In this document: positions 8,630 through 18,043 of the stretch, in pieces | Numbering within the stretch: the first letter of the stretch is position 1 | Layout: every line of letters starts with the position of its first letter | Position numbers and translations under genes: made by a program | Notes under the pieces: model-generated | Seen by the model: only the letters and a program-made list of their open reading frames with translations | What the model was told of the DNA's origin: nothing | Database searches by the model: none | NCBI GenBank assembly: GCA_016713565.1 | Contig: JADJOX010000008.1 | Coordinates: 558,001 to 622,000, forward strand | From: Ignavibacteriota bacterium | Lineage (GTDB): Bacteria > Bacteroidota > Ignavibacteria > Ignavibacteriales > Melioribacteraceae | Direction of reading: 5' to 3' | Length of the DNA stretch: 64,000 nt

Positions 8630-10585
8630 CTAATCTATTTGTTCTAACTCAATTGTAATTTTCTCAAGTTCTTCGCTATAGTTTGTCCAGATTTCATACT
8701 GTCTTTCAAGTTCAAACTTAACTTTGTCATATTCAATTTTATTTTGTTTGGCCAGCATAGGATTTGAGTAAACTTTTTCATTCATCATATCCAATTCCAA
8801 ACTAGTTTTGGAGCTTTCCAATTTATCAATCTCAATTTCACACTGAGTAATTTTTGTTTTAATTTCTTTTGTTGCTTTGTGAAACTTCTGCCTTTTTTCT
8901 GCTTCAAATCTTTTTTGATCTTTCCGAGAAATTTTACCGCTGAAATCGTCATTCTTATTTTCATTAATTTCGGAAAAATCAGATTCTTCGCGTTTAACTA
9001 AATAATAATCAATTCCTCCGTAATAAGTTTTAAGAGTTTTATTTCGCACTTCAATTACTTTAGAAACAATAGGTTTTAAAAAATCAACATCATGAGAAAC
9101 AATAATTAAGGTGCCGTCAAATTTACCTAAAGCATTTTGCAGAATTCTTTTAGAATCATAATCCAAATGGTTTGTAGGTTCATCTAAAATTATTGTATTT
9201 GCTTTTGTAAGCAGAACCTTTGCTAGTCCCACACGACTTTTTTCTCCACCGGAAAGAACTTTGATCTTTTTAAAAACATCGTCGCCGTTAAATAAAAAAG
9301 CTCCTAATAAAGTTCTAAGCTGTCCAATTGTATTTTCTGAATCGCTTTCATAAAGCTCAGTTATTATATCATTTTCCAAATTCAAATTATCTACAACATC
9401 TTGCGCATAAAATGAAATGAGTGTGTTATAACCTAATTCAACGTTGCCCGAAGTCGCTTCCAATCGTTTTGATAAAATTTTGGATAAAGTAGTTTTACCG
9501 GCACCGTTTGGACCGACCAAAGCTATTTTTTCGCCACGTTCTATATCTAAATTTATATTTTCTAAAACAGAAAGATTTCCGTATGCTTTTGAAACGTTAT
9601 TTAATTTTAAAGGAATAACGCCGCTTGGATTTGTATCGAAAAAATGAAAATTAATTTTATTTTCTGTTTCAACTAATTCAATTCTTTCAATTTTTTCCAG
9701 TTGTTTAATTCTGCTTTGAACTTGTTTTGCTTTGGTCGCTTTATATCTGAATCTTTCAATAAACTGCTCGGTTTGTTTAATTTGTTTTTGCTGTTCAGCA
9801 TAATCTAATTTTAATTTCTCCGCGCGTTCTTCTTTGAAGTTCAGATAATCATTATAACTGCCTTTGTAAAAAGTTACATTCTTATTATAGATTTCTAAAG
9901 TCTTTGTGCAAATATTATTTACAAAATATCTATCGTGACTTACAAGTATAATTGCGCCTTTATATGATTTTAGAAATTTAACGAGCCACTGTAAAGAGTC
10001 AATATCAAGATGATTAGTCGGTTCGTCAAGCAAAATAATATCATTATTTGATGAAAGAATTTTCGCAAGTTCAACCCTCATTTGCCAGCCGCCCGAAAGC
10101 TGCGAAGTTGCGTTATCGAATTGATCTTTAGAAAACCCTAATCCCATTAAAATTTTTTCAATCGTTGAGTTTATTTCGTAATAGCCAATTTCCTCTTTAA
10201 GATGATTTAAATTTCCTATTTGCTTAATAATTTCATCATGCTCATTTCCGCTTGATGGTAGTCTGTTCAACTTTGCCTGAAGCAGTTTATCTCGTTCATC
10301 AATTTCTATAATTTGCGTTAAAGAATTTCTTACATCCTCAAATATTGTATGATTGTTAACCGAGATTAATTCTTGCGGAAGATAACCTATCTTTAATCCT
10401 TTTTTAAATGATATTGTTCCATTCTCTTGGGATTGTTTACCCGAAAGCATTTTGAGGAAAGTTGATTTTCCGGTTCCGTTTGATCCTACCAAAGCAATTT
10501 TATCATTCGGCAGAATTTTTAAATTTACATTTTCAAATAAATTTTCACCGGTAAATTGAACTGAAAGGCTGTTAATATCTATCAT
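8630..10585 (-). CDS. ABC-F family ATP-binding protein (translation factor type)
   Basis: A soluble 651-residue protein with two ABC ATPase domains and no membrane segments, the ABC-F layout of Uup/YheS/EttA-type ribosome-associated factors. Domain 1: Walker A VGSNGTGKST, signature LSGGWQMRVELA, Walker B ILLDEPTNHLD. The inter-domain linker (about 240-310) is charged and helical with KQVQSRIKQLEK. Domain 2: GPNGAGKTTL, LSGGEKSRVGLA, ILDEPTNHLD. The last 90 residues are a charged coiled coil, as in Uup-like proteins. The gene follows the PorZ-like gene by 13 bp. Probable role is resolving stalled ribosomes or binding branched DNA; antibiotic resistance ABC-F cannot be excluded. Confidence 0.92.
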   Translation of the reverse strand: MIDINSLSVQFTGENLFENVNLKILPNDKIALVGSNGTGKSTFLKMLSGKQSQENGTISFKKGLKIGYLPQELISVNNHTIFEDVRNSLTQIIEIDERDKLLQAKLNRLPSSGNEHDEIIKQIGNLNHLKEEIGYYEINSTIEKILMGLGFSKDQFDNATSQLSGGWQMRVELAKILSSNNDIILLDEPTNHLDIDSLQWLVKFLKSYKGAIILVSHDRYFVNNICTKTLEIYNKNVTFYKGSYNDYLNFKEERAEKLKLDYAEQQKQIKQTEQFIERFRYKATKAKQVQSRIKQLEKIERIELVETENKINFHFFDTNPSGVIPLKLNNVSKAYGNLSVLENINLDIERGEKIALVGPNGAGKTTLSKILSKRLEATSGNVELGYNTLISFYAQDVVDNLNLENDIITELYESDSENTIGQLRTLLGAFLFNGDDVFKKIKVLSGGEKSRVGLAKVLLTKANTIILDEPTNHLDYDSKRILQNALGKFDGTLIIVSHDVDFLKPIVSKVIEVRNKTLKTYYGGIDYYLVKREESDFSEINENKNDDFSGKISRKDQKRFEAEKRQKFHKATKEIKTKITQCEIEIDKLESSKTSLELDMMNEKVYSNPMLAKQNKIEYDKVKFELERQYEIWTNYSEELEKITIELEQID

Positions 10586-10598
10586 AAAAACTTAAAAT

Positions 10599-12821
10599 TT
10601 ATTTGCGAAGAATGGCAAGTTTTGTATGTCCAATTTGATTTACTTCCGGATCGTAAGCGACAATAATATAAATTCCCGAGGCAACAAATTTACCATCTTT
10701 ATCTTTGCAATTCCAGAATGTAGTTTTCCCGCCGATGGATCTGAATTCTTGAATGACTTTTCCGGCTATATTTAATATTTTTATTTCCGAGTCTTCAACC
10801 AATCCGTCTATTATAACATTGTTGTTAGAGGAATTTGAAATTTCAACGGGATTGGGATAAACTGTAATATCAGAAAAATTTTCATTTGGTTTTATAAACA
10901 TTGTATTTATTGAGGATAATCCGAAATCTGTGCCAATGTAAATTATTCCGTTTACATCATCTATTGAAATATCTTTAATATTATTTGAAGGAAGAGAAGA
11001 GTTATCGGTCGTAAAATTATTTAATAAAGTTGAGCCGTCCGAACTCAATAGAAAAACACCTTTTGCGGTTCCAAACCACTTTTGGTTAATAGCGTCAACA
11101 GCAACGGCATTAATAGTTTCTGATCTAATTGCAAAGTAAAGATCATTTCTTAAAGATGATGGATTTGACGGATCGGTTATTACATCAACACCGCTGCTTG
11201 TTCCAATAATCAGTTCTCCAAATTTATCAATTGCCAAATCTCTAATATCCTTGTTTCTAAGTCCGTTACTTGTTGTTAATCTCCCCCATGTGTCATCATT
11301 TAAATTCTCTAAGGTTTCACCTTCGTTGAAATAAAATAATCCTTCAGTTGCCGCGTCACCGCCAATATCACCGGAGAACCACTTTGTGCCGAACTGGTCA
11401 ATTACAAGATCTTTTACGCTTATTATTGTAGAATTAAGCGGACTGCCCAATTCATAACCTAAAATTGTTCCGTCATTTTTCAAGACGCTGATCGGTTTTT
11501 TATCCGCTGCCCAATAATTTAAAATCCAGGCATTACCGTTTTTGTCTTCCTTTATATCATTGATGACGAGAAAAGTATTGTTTTTCGGTATTCCAATTAA
11601 ATTTGAATTATTAGCGTCAAATCTTTGAAATAGATTATCTTTATATCTTACAAAACCTCTGCCCCAAGTCGAAAAATACACCGAATTTCCAGAAGCATTT
11701 ACTCTGTGAAAATCATTTATTATCATGCTGCTAGTGTTTTGTGTATTAAAAATTGACCATTGCTGATTATTTTGGTCAAATTTTACTACACCAATTCCTG
11801 CCCCATCTTTTCCAGTAGCGGACCATAAGTTGTTTTCGTTATCGATCGCCAAACTAATCAAACTGTTTGTCGCGGGCGCGTTGGGAACAACAAAGATATT
11901 TTTCTGCTGATCAAAAATCAATAATCCTTTATTTGTGCTGACATAAATTTTGCTTTGCTGATCAATAAAAAAACTTTTAAATACTGAACCGGTCTCAGTT
12001 ATAATTTCTTCATCGGTTCCATTGAATTTATGAACTGAATTTGCAAGCATAATATAAAGATTCTGATCTTTTGCAATTACATCTAAAACTTTTGTTTCGG
12101 CGAATAAAAATTGTGTCCAGCTTCCATTAGAAAATTTAAGCAGACCCCGATCACTTGCCGCATAAATATTATTGTTAAACTCAATTAAAGAGTTTATATT
12201 GTTTGAAACAGTGATATTTAGATTAACCCAGGATTCCGGTGCGGTTAAATTTATCGCGCCGGCTTTTTTATATGCGATTCCGGCTTGAGTAATAATGTAT
12301 AAAGTACTGCCGTTATAAACTCTTTTAACCGGAGTTTGACTGTCAAATTCACCAAACTTTAAAATGCTGTCAAAGAAAGAAAAATCATTGATATTTACCA
12401 AAGTTAAACCAAAAGCTGTTGAAACAAAAGCGGTATCGCCGGAGATATAAATATTATTTATACTTTTAATTGATTTATCGGTTTTAAAAATTTCGAGTAT
12501 ATTTTTTACTTCTCCGGTTTGGGGTGTATAAATAATAATATACCCTTCGTTTGTACCAATCCATATTTTTTCATTTTTATCTTTACTTATTGAAGTAATA
12601 TTTTGACTTAAAAGTCCGTTGGATTTTGTTAAAATTTGAAACGAACTATCTTGTGGAGAGTAACTGAAAATTCCTCCGTCGGTTGCGGTCCAAATTGAAT
12701 TATTTAATTCGCATGATTGAACAACATTCTTAAAATTGGAATAATTCTGCCAGCTCTTAATTGATTGCGAAAATGACAAACTGAAATTAAAAATTAATAT
12801 TAATATGATGATTTTTTTCAT
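10599..12821 (-). CDS. Secreted beta-propeller protein, PorZ-like, with degenerate T9SS C-terminal domain
   Basis: A 740-residue exported protein. It starts with a signal peptide (MKKIIILILIFNFSLSFSQ) and a WQNYSNFKNVV opening, followed by many two-component-regulator-propeller style repeats of the form GLLSQNITSISKDKNEKIWIGTNEG between about 30 and 640. The end (about 660-740) begins ITVYPNP and closes with SGIYIIVAYD and KLAILRK, a Por-type C-terminal beta-sandwich. The order (W-x-x-Y start, two to three propellers, Por domain) resembles PorZ, a T9SS surface component involved in attaching cargo to A-LPS. It could instead be an ordinary T9SS cargo propeller. The adjacent ABC-F gene gives no functional hint. 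Confidence 0.72.
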   Translation of the reverse strand: MKKIIILILIFNFSLSFSQSIKSWQNYSNFKNVVQSCELNNSIWTATDGGIFSYSPQDSSFQILTKSNGLLSQNITSISKDKNEKIWIGTNEGYIIIYTPQTGEVKNILEIFKTDKSIKSINNIYISGDTAFVSTAFGLTLVNINDFSFFDSILKFGEFDSQTPVKRVYNGSTLYIITQAGIAYKKAGAINLTAPESWVNLNITVSNNINSLIEFNNNIYAASDRGLLKFSNGSWTQFLFAETKVLDVIAKDQNLYIMLANSVHKFNGTDEEIITETGSVFKSFFIDQQSKIYVSTNKGLLIFDQQKNIFVVPNAPATNSLISLAIDNENNLWSATGKDGAGIGVVKFDQNNQQWSIFNTQNTSSMIINDFHRVNASGNSVYFSTWGRGFVRYKDNLFQRFDANNSNLIGIPKNNTFLVINDIKEDKNGNAWILNYWAADKKPISVLKNDGTILGYELGSPLNSTIISVKDLVIDQFGTKWFSGDIGGDAATEGLFYFNEGETLENLNDDTWGRLTTSNGLRNKDIRDLAIDKFGELIIGTSSGVDVITDPSNPSSLRNDLYFAIRSETINAVAVDAINQKWFGTAKGVFLLSSDGSTLLNNFTTDNSSLPSNNIKDISIDDVNGIIYIGTDFGLSSINTMFIKPNENFSDITVYPNPVEISNSSNNNVIIDGLVEDSEIKILNIAGKVIQEFRSIGGKTTFWNCKDKDGKFVASGIYIIVAYDPEVNQIGHTKLAILRK

Positions 12822-12906
12822 CTGTAACTCAATTAGTTCAATTAACCAAAATATAAGGATTTCATGAATTTTATCTAGTCTAAATTTTTTTGACCAGAGA
12901 AGATAA

Positions 12907-13749
12907 TTATTTTCTTGAATTTAATTTTGAAGCATTTTTAAGATTTGATAAAAATGTTTCAGTTATATAATATTTACCCATATTCGTTTCATCGTTTCTA
13001 AAACCTCCGTGAAAATCCGATCCGCCGCTTGCTAACAAGCAATATTGGTTAACAATATCAGTATAATATTTCTGCTGATATTTCTTATGCGATGAATGAA
13101 TCACTTCTATTCCGTCAATTCCTAAATTTATAAGATTTTTAAGAATCGTATCCTTCATATTTCCCGGATGAGCAATAAATGAAAGTCCGCCTGCATCGTT
13201 AATGATTTTAATTGCGCTTTGAGGCGATACATGAATTTTTCTTTCAAAAGCCGGACCGTCGTCACCAATATACTTTTGAAAAGCCTGCATATAATTTTTA
13301 ATATAACCCTTTTTATAAAGAGCTTTTGCTATGTGGGGACGACAAATTGGCGCATTCTGTGAAAATTCATGAACATCTTCTAAGGTAATTTTGATATTTA
13401 ACATGTTTAATTTTTTAATTATTCTTTTAGCTCTTTCTATTCTTTCATCTCTAAAAAATTTCAAAACATTGTTTAACTCTTTATCTTTATAATCAATAAA
13501 ATAACCCAAAATATGAATTTCCGTACCTTCAATATCTGTGCTAATTTCAACGCCGGGAATCACCTCAATTCCAATTTTTTTTCCGTATTTAATCGCTTCA
13601 TCAATTCCGGCTACCGTATCATGATCTGTAATTCCGATAAATGAAATTTGTCTTGAATGTGCTAAATCTAATAGAAGTTTTGGCGGTAATGCTCCATCAG
13701 AATAAGTCGTATGAGTATGTAAATCTGCTTTAATTTTCAAAATTGACAA
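12907..13749 (-). CDS. PHP-domain phosphoesterase (RNase AM/YciV-like)
   Basis: A 280-residue cytoplasmic metal-dependent phosphoesterase. The N-terminus carries the PHP metal motif ADLHTHTTYSDG followed by GITDHDT, then EVIPGVEIST, a helical insertion around 90-160, AHPGN and the C-terminal GGSDFHGG. This layout matches the family of 5'-3' exonuclease/3',5'-nucleoside bisphosphate phosphatases (RNase AM, formerly YciV) and not histidinol phosphatase or DNA polymerase PHP domains. An 85-bp gap separates it from the next leftward gene. Identity as PHP protein is secure; the exact substrate is inferred. Confidence 0.87.
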   Translation of the reverse strand: MSILKIKADLHTHTTYSDGALPPKLLLDLAHSRQISFIGITDHDTVAGIDEAIKYGKKIGIEVIPGVEISTDIEGTEIHILGYFIDYKDKELNNVLKFFRDERIERAKRIIKKLNMLNIKITLEDVHEFSQNAPICRPHIAKALYKKGYIKNYMQAFQKYIGDDGPAFERKIHVSPQSAIKIINDAGGLSFIAHPGNMKDTILKNLINLGIDGIEVIHSSHKKYQQKYYTDIVNQYCLLASGGSDFHGGFRNDETNMGKYYITETFLSNLKNASKLNSRK

Positions 13750-14062
13750 GAAATTTGGGTTATAAAATTTTTAATTGGAAAAGTACAAAAATTTATTCTA
13801 TAAATCATATTTTAGTCAGGATCAAATTTTAAATTGGTATGTATAAAATTACAAATAAGTGATTAATTATTTGAGAATTATCAATTGAGCGTAATTTTTG
13901 TCTTATTTTGAAATAATATAATTCCTATCATTTATAAATTTGGGATATAAAACAAGATTTTTAAGACTTTAACATCTTCATTTTGTATATGAATTTCTAA
14001 AATATTATCTTTGACAATTATAAATTTATTTTTTTCATAACAAAGAATTAAAAGGAGAAGAA
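13750..14062. other. 313-bp AT-rich intergenic region between divergent PHP and gap genes
   Basis: This is the only gene-free stretch over 300 bp. No open frame, tRNA or strong hairpin is visible. It must carry promoters for both flanking genes. On the plus strand a TTGACA at 14011-14016 lies about 50 bases before the gap start and could be a -35 element, but the matching -10 (around TTCATA, 14034-14039) is poor. AGGAG at 14053-14057 is the gap ribosome binding site. Confidence 0.5.
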
Positions 14063-15121
14063 ATGGCTATAAAAGTTGGAATTAATGGTTTTGGTAGAAT
14101 TGGGAGACAAGTAATTAATGTACTTGCCGAAAAAGGAATGCTTGGCAAAGAAGTTGATATTGTAGCTGTAGTTGACGTTAGCACAGATGCAAAATATTTT
14201 GCTTACCAATTAAAATATGATTCTGTTCACGGAAAATTTAAAGGTGAACTAAGCAGCGCAAAAAGCGATCCTACATTGGCTGATGATGACTTAATTGTTG
14301 TAAACGGCGATAAAATTAAATGCGTAATGGCTCAAAAAGATCCTTCGCAATTACCTTGGAAAGAATTAGGTGTTGATATTGTTATAGAATCAACCGGTTT
14401 GTTCACAGATTCGGAAAAGGCAAAAGGTCATTTGGCAGCCGGCGCTAAAAAAGTTTTAATTTCAGCTCCAGGAAAAGGCGATGTTAAAACTATAGTAATC
14501 GGCGTTAATGATAATGAATATGTTGCCGATACACATCATATTGTTTCTAATGCATCATGCACAACCAACTGTTTGGCTCCCGTAGTTCATGTATTGTTAA
14601 AAGAGGGAATTGGAATTGAAACCGGTTTAATGACTACAATTCACTCATATACTGCAACTCAAAAAACAGTTGACGGACCTTCAAAGAAAGATTGGAGAGG
14701 CGGCAGAGCTGCTGCTATCAATATTATTCCTTCATCAACAGGCGCCGCAAAAGCTGTTGGCGAAGTTTTGCCGGTAACAAAAGGGAAATTAACCGGAATG
14801 TCATTCCGCGTTCCTACTGCTGATGTTTCTGTTGTTGATTTAACTTTCAGAGCAACCAAAGATACTAGTATTGAAGAAATTGATGCGTTGATGAAAAAAG
14901 CTTCTGAAACATATTTAAAAGGAATTTTAGGTTATGCAAATGAAGAAGTTGTTTCTTCAGATTTCATTCATGATGAAAGATCATCAATTTATGATTCTTT
15001 AGCTACAATGCAAAATAACCTAAAAGGAGAAAAGAGATTCTTTAAAATAGTTTCTTGGTACGATAATGAATGGGGTTATTCAAATAGAGTTGTAGACTTA
15101 TTGTTAAAAATGGGTAAATAA
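14063..15121 (+). CDS. gap: Glyceraldehyde-3-phosphate dehydrogenase, type I
   Basis: The glycolytic enzyme oxidising glyceraldehyde-3-phosphate to 1,3-bisphosphoglycerate with NAD+ and phosphate. The 352 residues include the Rossmann start VGINGFGRIGR, the active-site SNASCTTNCLAP with catalytic Cys166, the substrate loop HSYTATQK, RGGRAAA, and the C-terminal SWYDNEWGYSNRV. Length is at the long end of the family. A strong AAAAGGAG site precedes the ATG. The next gene on the strand is pgk, the following glycolytic step, but a hairpin terminator at 15143-15175 lies between them, so expression may be only partly shared. Confidence 0.98.
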   Translation: MAIKVGINGFGRIGRQVINVLAEKGMLGKEVDIVAVVDVSTDAKYFAYQLKYDSVHGKFKGELSSAKSDPTLADDDLIVVNGDKIKCVMAQKDPSQLPWKELGVDIVIESTGLFTDSEKAKGHLAAGAKKVLISAPGKGDVKTIVIGVNDNEYVADTHHIVSNASCTTNCLAPVVHVLLKEGIGIETGLMTTIHSYTATQKTVDGPSKKDWRGGRAAAINIIPSSTGAAKAVGEVLPVTKGKLTGMSFRVPTADVSVVDLTFRATKDTSIEEIDALMKKASETYLKGILGYANEEVVSSDFIHDERSSIYDSLATMQNNLKGEKRFFKIVSWYDNEWGYSNRVVDLLLKMGK

Positions 15122-15142
15122 GCCTATTGAAATAAATTCAAT

Positions 15143-15175
15143 AAAACGCAGTCTAAATTATTGGCTGCGTTTTTT
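15143..15175 (+). terminator. Rho-independent terminator after gap
   Basis: A 9-bp perfect stem AAAACGCAG/CTGCGTTTT with a 13-base loop, followed by T residues, starts about 20 bases after the gap stop codon. This is the classical intrinsic terminator form. Confidence 0.85.
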
Positions 15176-15191
15176 ATATGTTTAATTATTC

Positions 15192-15269
15192 TGTCATTCC
15201 GGAATGTTTTTAACCGGAATCTATTCACATAAAACTATGGATTCCCAAACAATGTTTTCGGGAATGACA
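15192..15269. repeat. Imperfect palindromic intergenic repeat (TGTCATTCC...GGAATGACA)
   Basis: TGTCATTCC at 15192-15200 is mirrored by GGAATGACA at 15261-15269. Inside these arms, further half-matches (ACCGGAATCTA on the left against TGGATTCCCAAA on the right) make a long imperfect hairpin of about 78 bases. The sequence style resembles the widespread gtcattccc/gggaatgac REP- or MITE-like elements found between genes in many bacteria. Only this copy was noticed in the window. It separates the gap terminator from pgk. Confidence 0.6.
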
Positions 15270-15329
15270 AATCTTGATTGCTCTTCAAAAACTTATATGA
15301 ATTAAAATTTTATTTTATTGGAGATGAAA

Positions 15330-16526
15330 ATGGGAAAATTATTTATTGAAGATTTAGACCTTAAGGGTAAGAAAGTTCTTGTACGAGTGGACTTTAACGT
15401 TCCTTTGAATGAAAATTTAGAAATTACGGACGATATTAGAATTACTTCTGCATTACCAACAATCGAAAAAATAATTAAAGATGGCGGTAAAGCAATTTTA
15501 ATGAGCCATTTGGGCAGACCAAAAGGCGGACCGAATCCAAAATACAGTTTAAAACCAACGGCTGTTCGCTTAGGCGAATTATTGGGAAAAGAAGTAAAAT
15601 TAGCGCCGGATTGTATTGGCGAAGAAGTAAAGAAGATGGTTGATGCTATGAAAGACGGAGACGTTTTAATTTTAGAAAATGTAAGATTCCATCCCGAAGA
15701 AGAAAAAAATGATACGGAATTTGCTAAACAATTGGCAAGTTTAGGGGATGTTTATATCAATGATGCATTTGGTTCCGCTCACAGAGCTCACGCTTCTACT
15801 GAAGGAATCACAAAATATATTGGTCAAAATGCTTCCGGCTATTTAATGAAAAAAGAATTGGACTATTTAGGAAGCGCAGTTGAAAATCCTAAAAGACCGT
15901 TTACCGCAATTTTAGGCGGCGCAAAAATTTCAGGAAAAATTGATGTTATTCAACAATTGATGAGCAAAGTAGATAATTTAATTGTTGGCGGCGGTATGGG
16001 TTATACATTTTATAAAGCTCAAGGAATGGAAATTGGAACTTCGCTTTTGGAAGCTGACAAAATCGATCTCGCAAAAGAAATTTTGGAAAAAGCCAAATCA
16101 TCTGGAGTAAATTTTTTATTGCCTGTAGATGTTGTTGTTGCGTCTGAATTTGATAATTGCTCAATTTCTGAAGTTGTTCCCGTAAATGCAATTCCGGCAG
16201 ATAAAATGGGATTGGATATTGGTCCAAAAACGATAGAGAAATTCAAAGAAGTAATTCTTAACAGCAAAACAGTCGTTTGGAATGGTCCAATGGGTGTTTT
16301 TGAATTTGATAATTTTGCAAAGGGAACAAATTCAATTGCCGAAGCTTTGGTTGAAGCTACCGAAAAAGGTGCGATAACCGTAATCGGCGGGGGAGATTCT
16401 GCCGCTGCAATTAAAAAAGCTGGTTTGGATGATAAAGTATCTCACGTTTCTACCGGAGGAGGCGCTTCTTTAGAATATTTGGAAGGAAAAGTATTGCCGG
16501 GTGTTGAAGCGCTTACAAACAAATAA
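15330..16526 (+). CDS. pgk: Phosphoglycerate kinase
   Basis: Transfers phosphate from 1,3-bisphosphoglycerate to ADP in glycolysis. With the ATG at 15330 (GGAG at 15320-15323, ideal spacing) the protein has 398 residues and starts MGKLFIEDLD; an in-frame TTG at 15318 would place the start on top of the ribosome site. Visible are VRVDFNVPL, HLGRPKGG, the ENVRFHPEEE block, GSAHRAHAST, the hinge IVGGGMGYTF, NGPMGVFE and the nucleotide loop GGGDSAAA. It follows gap but after a terminator and a palindromic repeat. Secure. Confidence 0.98.
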   Translation: MGKLFIEDLDLKGKKVLVRVDFNVPLNENLEITDDIRITSALPTIEKIIKDGGKAILMSHLGRPKGGPNPKYSLKPTAVRLGELLGKEVKLAPDCIGEEVKKMVDAMKDGDVLILENVRFHPEEEKNDTEFAKQLASLGDVYINDAFGSAHRAHASTEGITKYIGQNASGYLMKKELDYLGSAVENPKRPFTAILGGAKISGKIDVIQQLMSKVDNLIVGGGMGYTFYKAQGMEIGTSLLEADKIDLAKEILEKAKSSGVNFLLPVDVVVASEFDNCSISEVVPVNAIPADKMGLDIGPKTIEKFKEVILNSKTVVWNGPMGVFEFDNFAKGTNSIAEALVEATEKGAITVIGGGDSAAAIKKAGLDDKVSHVSTGGGASLEYLEGKVLPGVEALTNK

Positions 16527-16564
16527 TACTGAAACATTTTCCAAATAAGTTAGTCTAATCTTGC

Positions 16565-16617
16565 AAACCTCTGAAAATTGTTTGAATATTGAACAAATCA
16601 GAGGTTTCCTTATTTTT
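16565..16617 (+). terminator. Hairpin terminator after pgk
   Basis: Arms AAACCTCTGA (16565-16574) and TCAGAGGTTT (16598-16607) form a 10-bp perfect stem. A second inner pairing TTGTT/AACAA lies within the loop, and CCTTATTTTT follows. It sits about 40 bases after the pgk stop. Confidence 0.8.
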
Positions 16618-16685
16618 AATATATTTTTAGATATATTTTAGTAAATTCGATCAGTGAAAATTAAAGTTATTTAAAGGGATTTTTA

Positions 16686-17588
16686 ATGTCTTATCAAGAA
16701 TATAGACCTCGGGGATTTGGCGGATTTAGTTTTTTCCCTCCGGTAATTAAAAACATTTTAATTATTAACGGTATTGTTTATTTCATTTCAATAATTGCCC
16801 AAAATGTTGTGGTTGGCGGCGTTTTGCTGGATAATTTAATCACAAAATATTTTGCATTAATTCCATTCGGTAATGATTATTGGAGTTTTATGCCATGGCA
16901 GTTAATTACCTATCAATTTTTACACGGAAGTTTTTCTCATATTTTCTTTAATATGTTAATGCTGTGGATGTTCGGAATGGAAATTGAAAATATTATGGGA
17001 TCGAAGAAATTCTTAGTGTTTTATCTGCTTGCCGGCATTGGCGGAGGATTATTACAGTTATTTTTGGGCGGAGGTTCCGCTCCAATTATCGGTGCTTCCG
17101 GCGCTGTTTTCGGAGTAATGGTTGCTTTTGCAATGTATTTCCCTGACAGATTGATTTACGTTTATTTTTTAATTCCCGTTAAAGCAAAATATCTTATTGT
17201 TTTTATGATGGTAATTGAATTTTTATCTGTCGGCGATGCAAGTTTTGTAGCGCATTTAGCTCATTTGGGCGGAGCAATTGTAGGCTTTGTATTTGTAATG
17301 TTGGATAGAAGAAACAGTTATAATTTTGACAGAATGTTTGAAAATTTTAAAAGTAAAGTTGATTATACAGATGATTCGAAATTTGAAAAAAAGAAGTCAC
17401 CGTTTAGTTTTGGCAAAAAAGAAGCAAAAGAAGCCGAATTTTTTGAGATAAATTCACCTAAAAAAAGCGGTGATGAAATATCTCAAGAAACAATAGATAA
17501 AATTCTTGATAAAATTAGTCAGAGCGGATATCAAAACTTAACTGAAAAGGAAAAGAAAATATTGTTTGAAGCAAGCAAGAAAAATTAA
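16686..17588 (+). CDS. Rhomboid-family intramembrane serine protease with C-terminal extension
   Basis: A 300-residue inner-membrane protease that cleaves transmembrane substrates. Six hydrophobic segments lie in the first 215 residues. The rhomboid signatures are HGSFSHIFFNMLMLWMFG, the catalytic Ser in GASGAVFG (Ser138), and the catalytic His in AHLGG (His193). After the membrane part a soluble, lysine-rich tail of about 80 residues ends in DKILDKISQSGYQNLTEKEK, resembling the small DUF6576-type tail often attached to Bacteroidota rhomboids. Flanked upstream by the pgk terminator, it is probably transcribed on its own or with the following lipoprotein gene. Confidence 0.92.
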   Translation: MSYQEYRPRGFGGFSFFPPVIKNILIINGIVYFISIIAQNVVVGGVLLDNLITKYFALIPFGNDYWSFMPWQLITYQFLHGSFSHIFFNMLMLWMFGMEIENIMGSKKFLVFYLLAGIGGGLLQLFLGGGSAPIIGASGAVFGVMVAFAMYFPDRLIYVYFLIPVKAKYLIVFMMVIEFLSVGDASFVAHLAHLGGAIVGFVFVMLDRRNSYNFDRMFENFKSKVDYTDDSKFEKKKSPFSFGKKEAKEAEFFEINSPKKSGDEISQETIDKILDKISQSGYQNLTEKEKKILFEASKKN

Positions 17589-17668
17589 AATTTACATTTC
17601 TGTGAAAATATTTTCTTTTTATTTGAATTGTACGGCGTTTGGGTTAAACATTTTATAAAAATTTATTT

Positions 17669-18043
17669 ATGCGGTTATTAAAAAAAAGTATTAGAAATTT
17701 ACTTCTAAAATCATTTGCCAAGTGTAATTTAGTTGATACATTCCTTTATTCTTTTTTAGCTGTATTTTTTTTAATTACGTTTCAAAACTGCGATGGCCAT
17801 AAAAAACTTGATATTGATACACTTTCTAAAGTGTATGTTGATTTGCTAGTTGTTGAGGATTTTTATTCCGGTACCGACTCGCTGAAAATAAAAAAAGACG
17901 AGGTCTTTAAAAAATACGATATCGATTCCTTATCATATTATGAAAAATATAAATCACTAAAGTTTGATGATGAAAAATGGAATGAATTTTTTAATCTTTC
18001 GCAAACATATTTAGATACGCTTAAATCTAACCAAGCGAAATAG
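17669..18043 (+). CDS. Small putative lipoprotein, DUF4296-like
   Basis: A 124-residue protein with an unusually long positively charged N-terminus, one hydrophobic segment (about 27-39) and a cysteine right after it (FQNCDGHKK), which may be the lipobox cysteine, although QNC is not a canonical lipobox. The rest is charged and helical with KKYDIDSLSYYEKYKSL, resembling the DUF4296 family of Bacteroidota lipoproteins, where a D-S-L-x-Y/F block is usual. No ribosome binding site is obvious before the ATG. The end overlaps the convergent recQ gene by 17 bp. Function is unknown; the family assignment is tentative. Confidence 0.55.
   Translation: MRLLKKSIRNLLLKSFAKCNLVDTFLYSFLAVFFLITFQNCDGHKKLDIDTLSKVYVDLLVVEDFYSGTDSLKIKKDEVFKKYDIDSLSYYEKYKSLKFDDEKWNEFFNLSQTYLDTLKSNQAK

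Noticed and set aside
14011..14039. Strong sigma-70 promoter upstream of gap
   Set aside because: TTGACA is present but the -10 is poor, and promoter rules for this phylum are uncertain; kept only as a remark in the intergenic entry.
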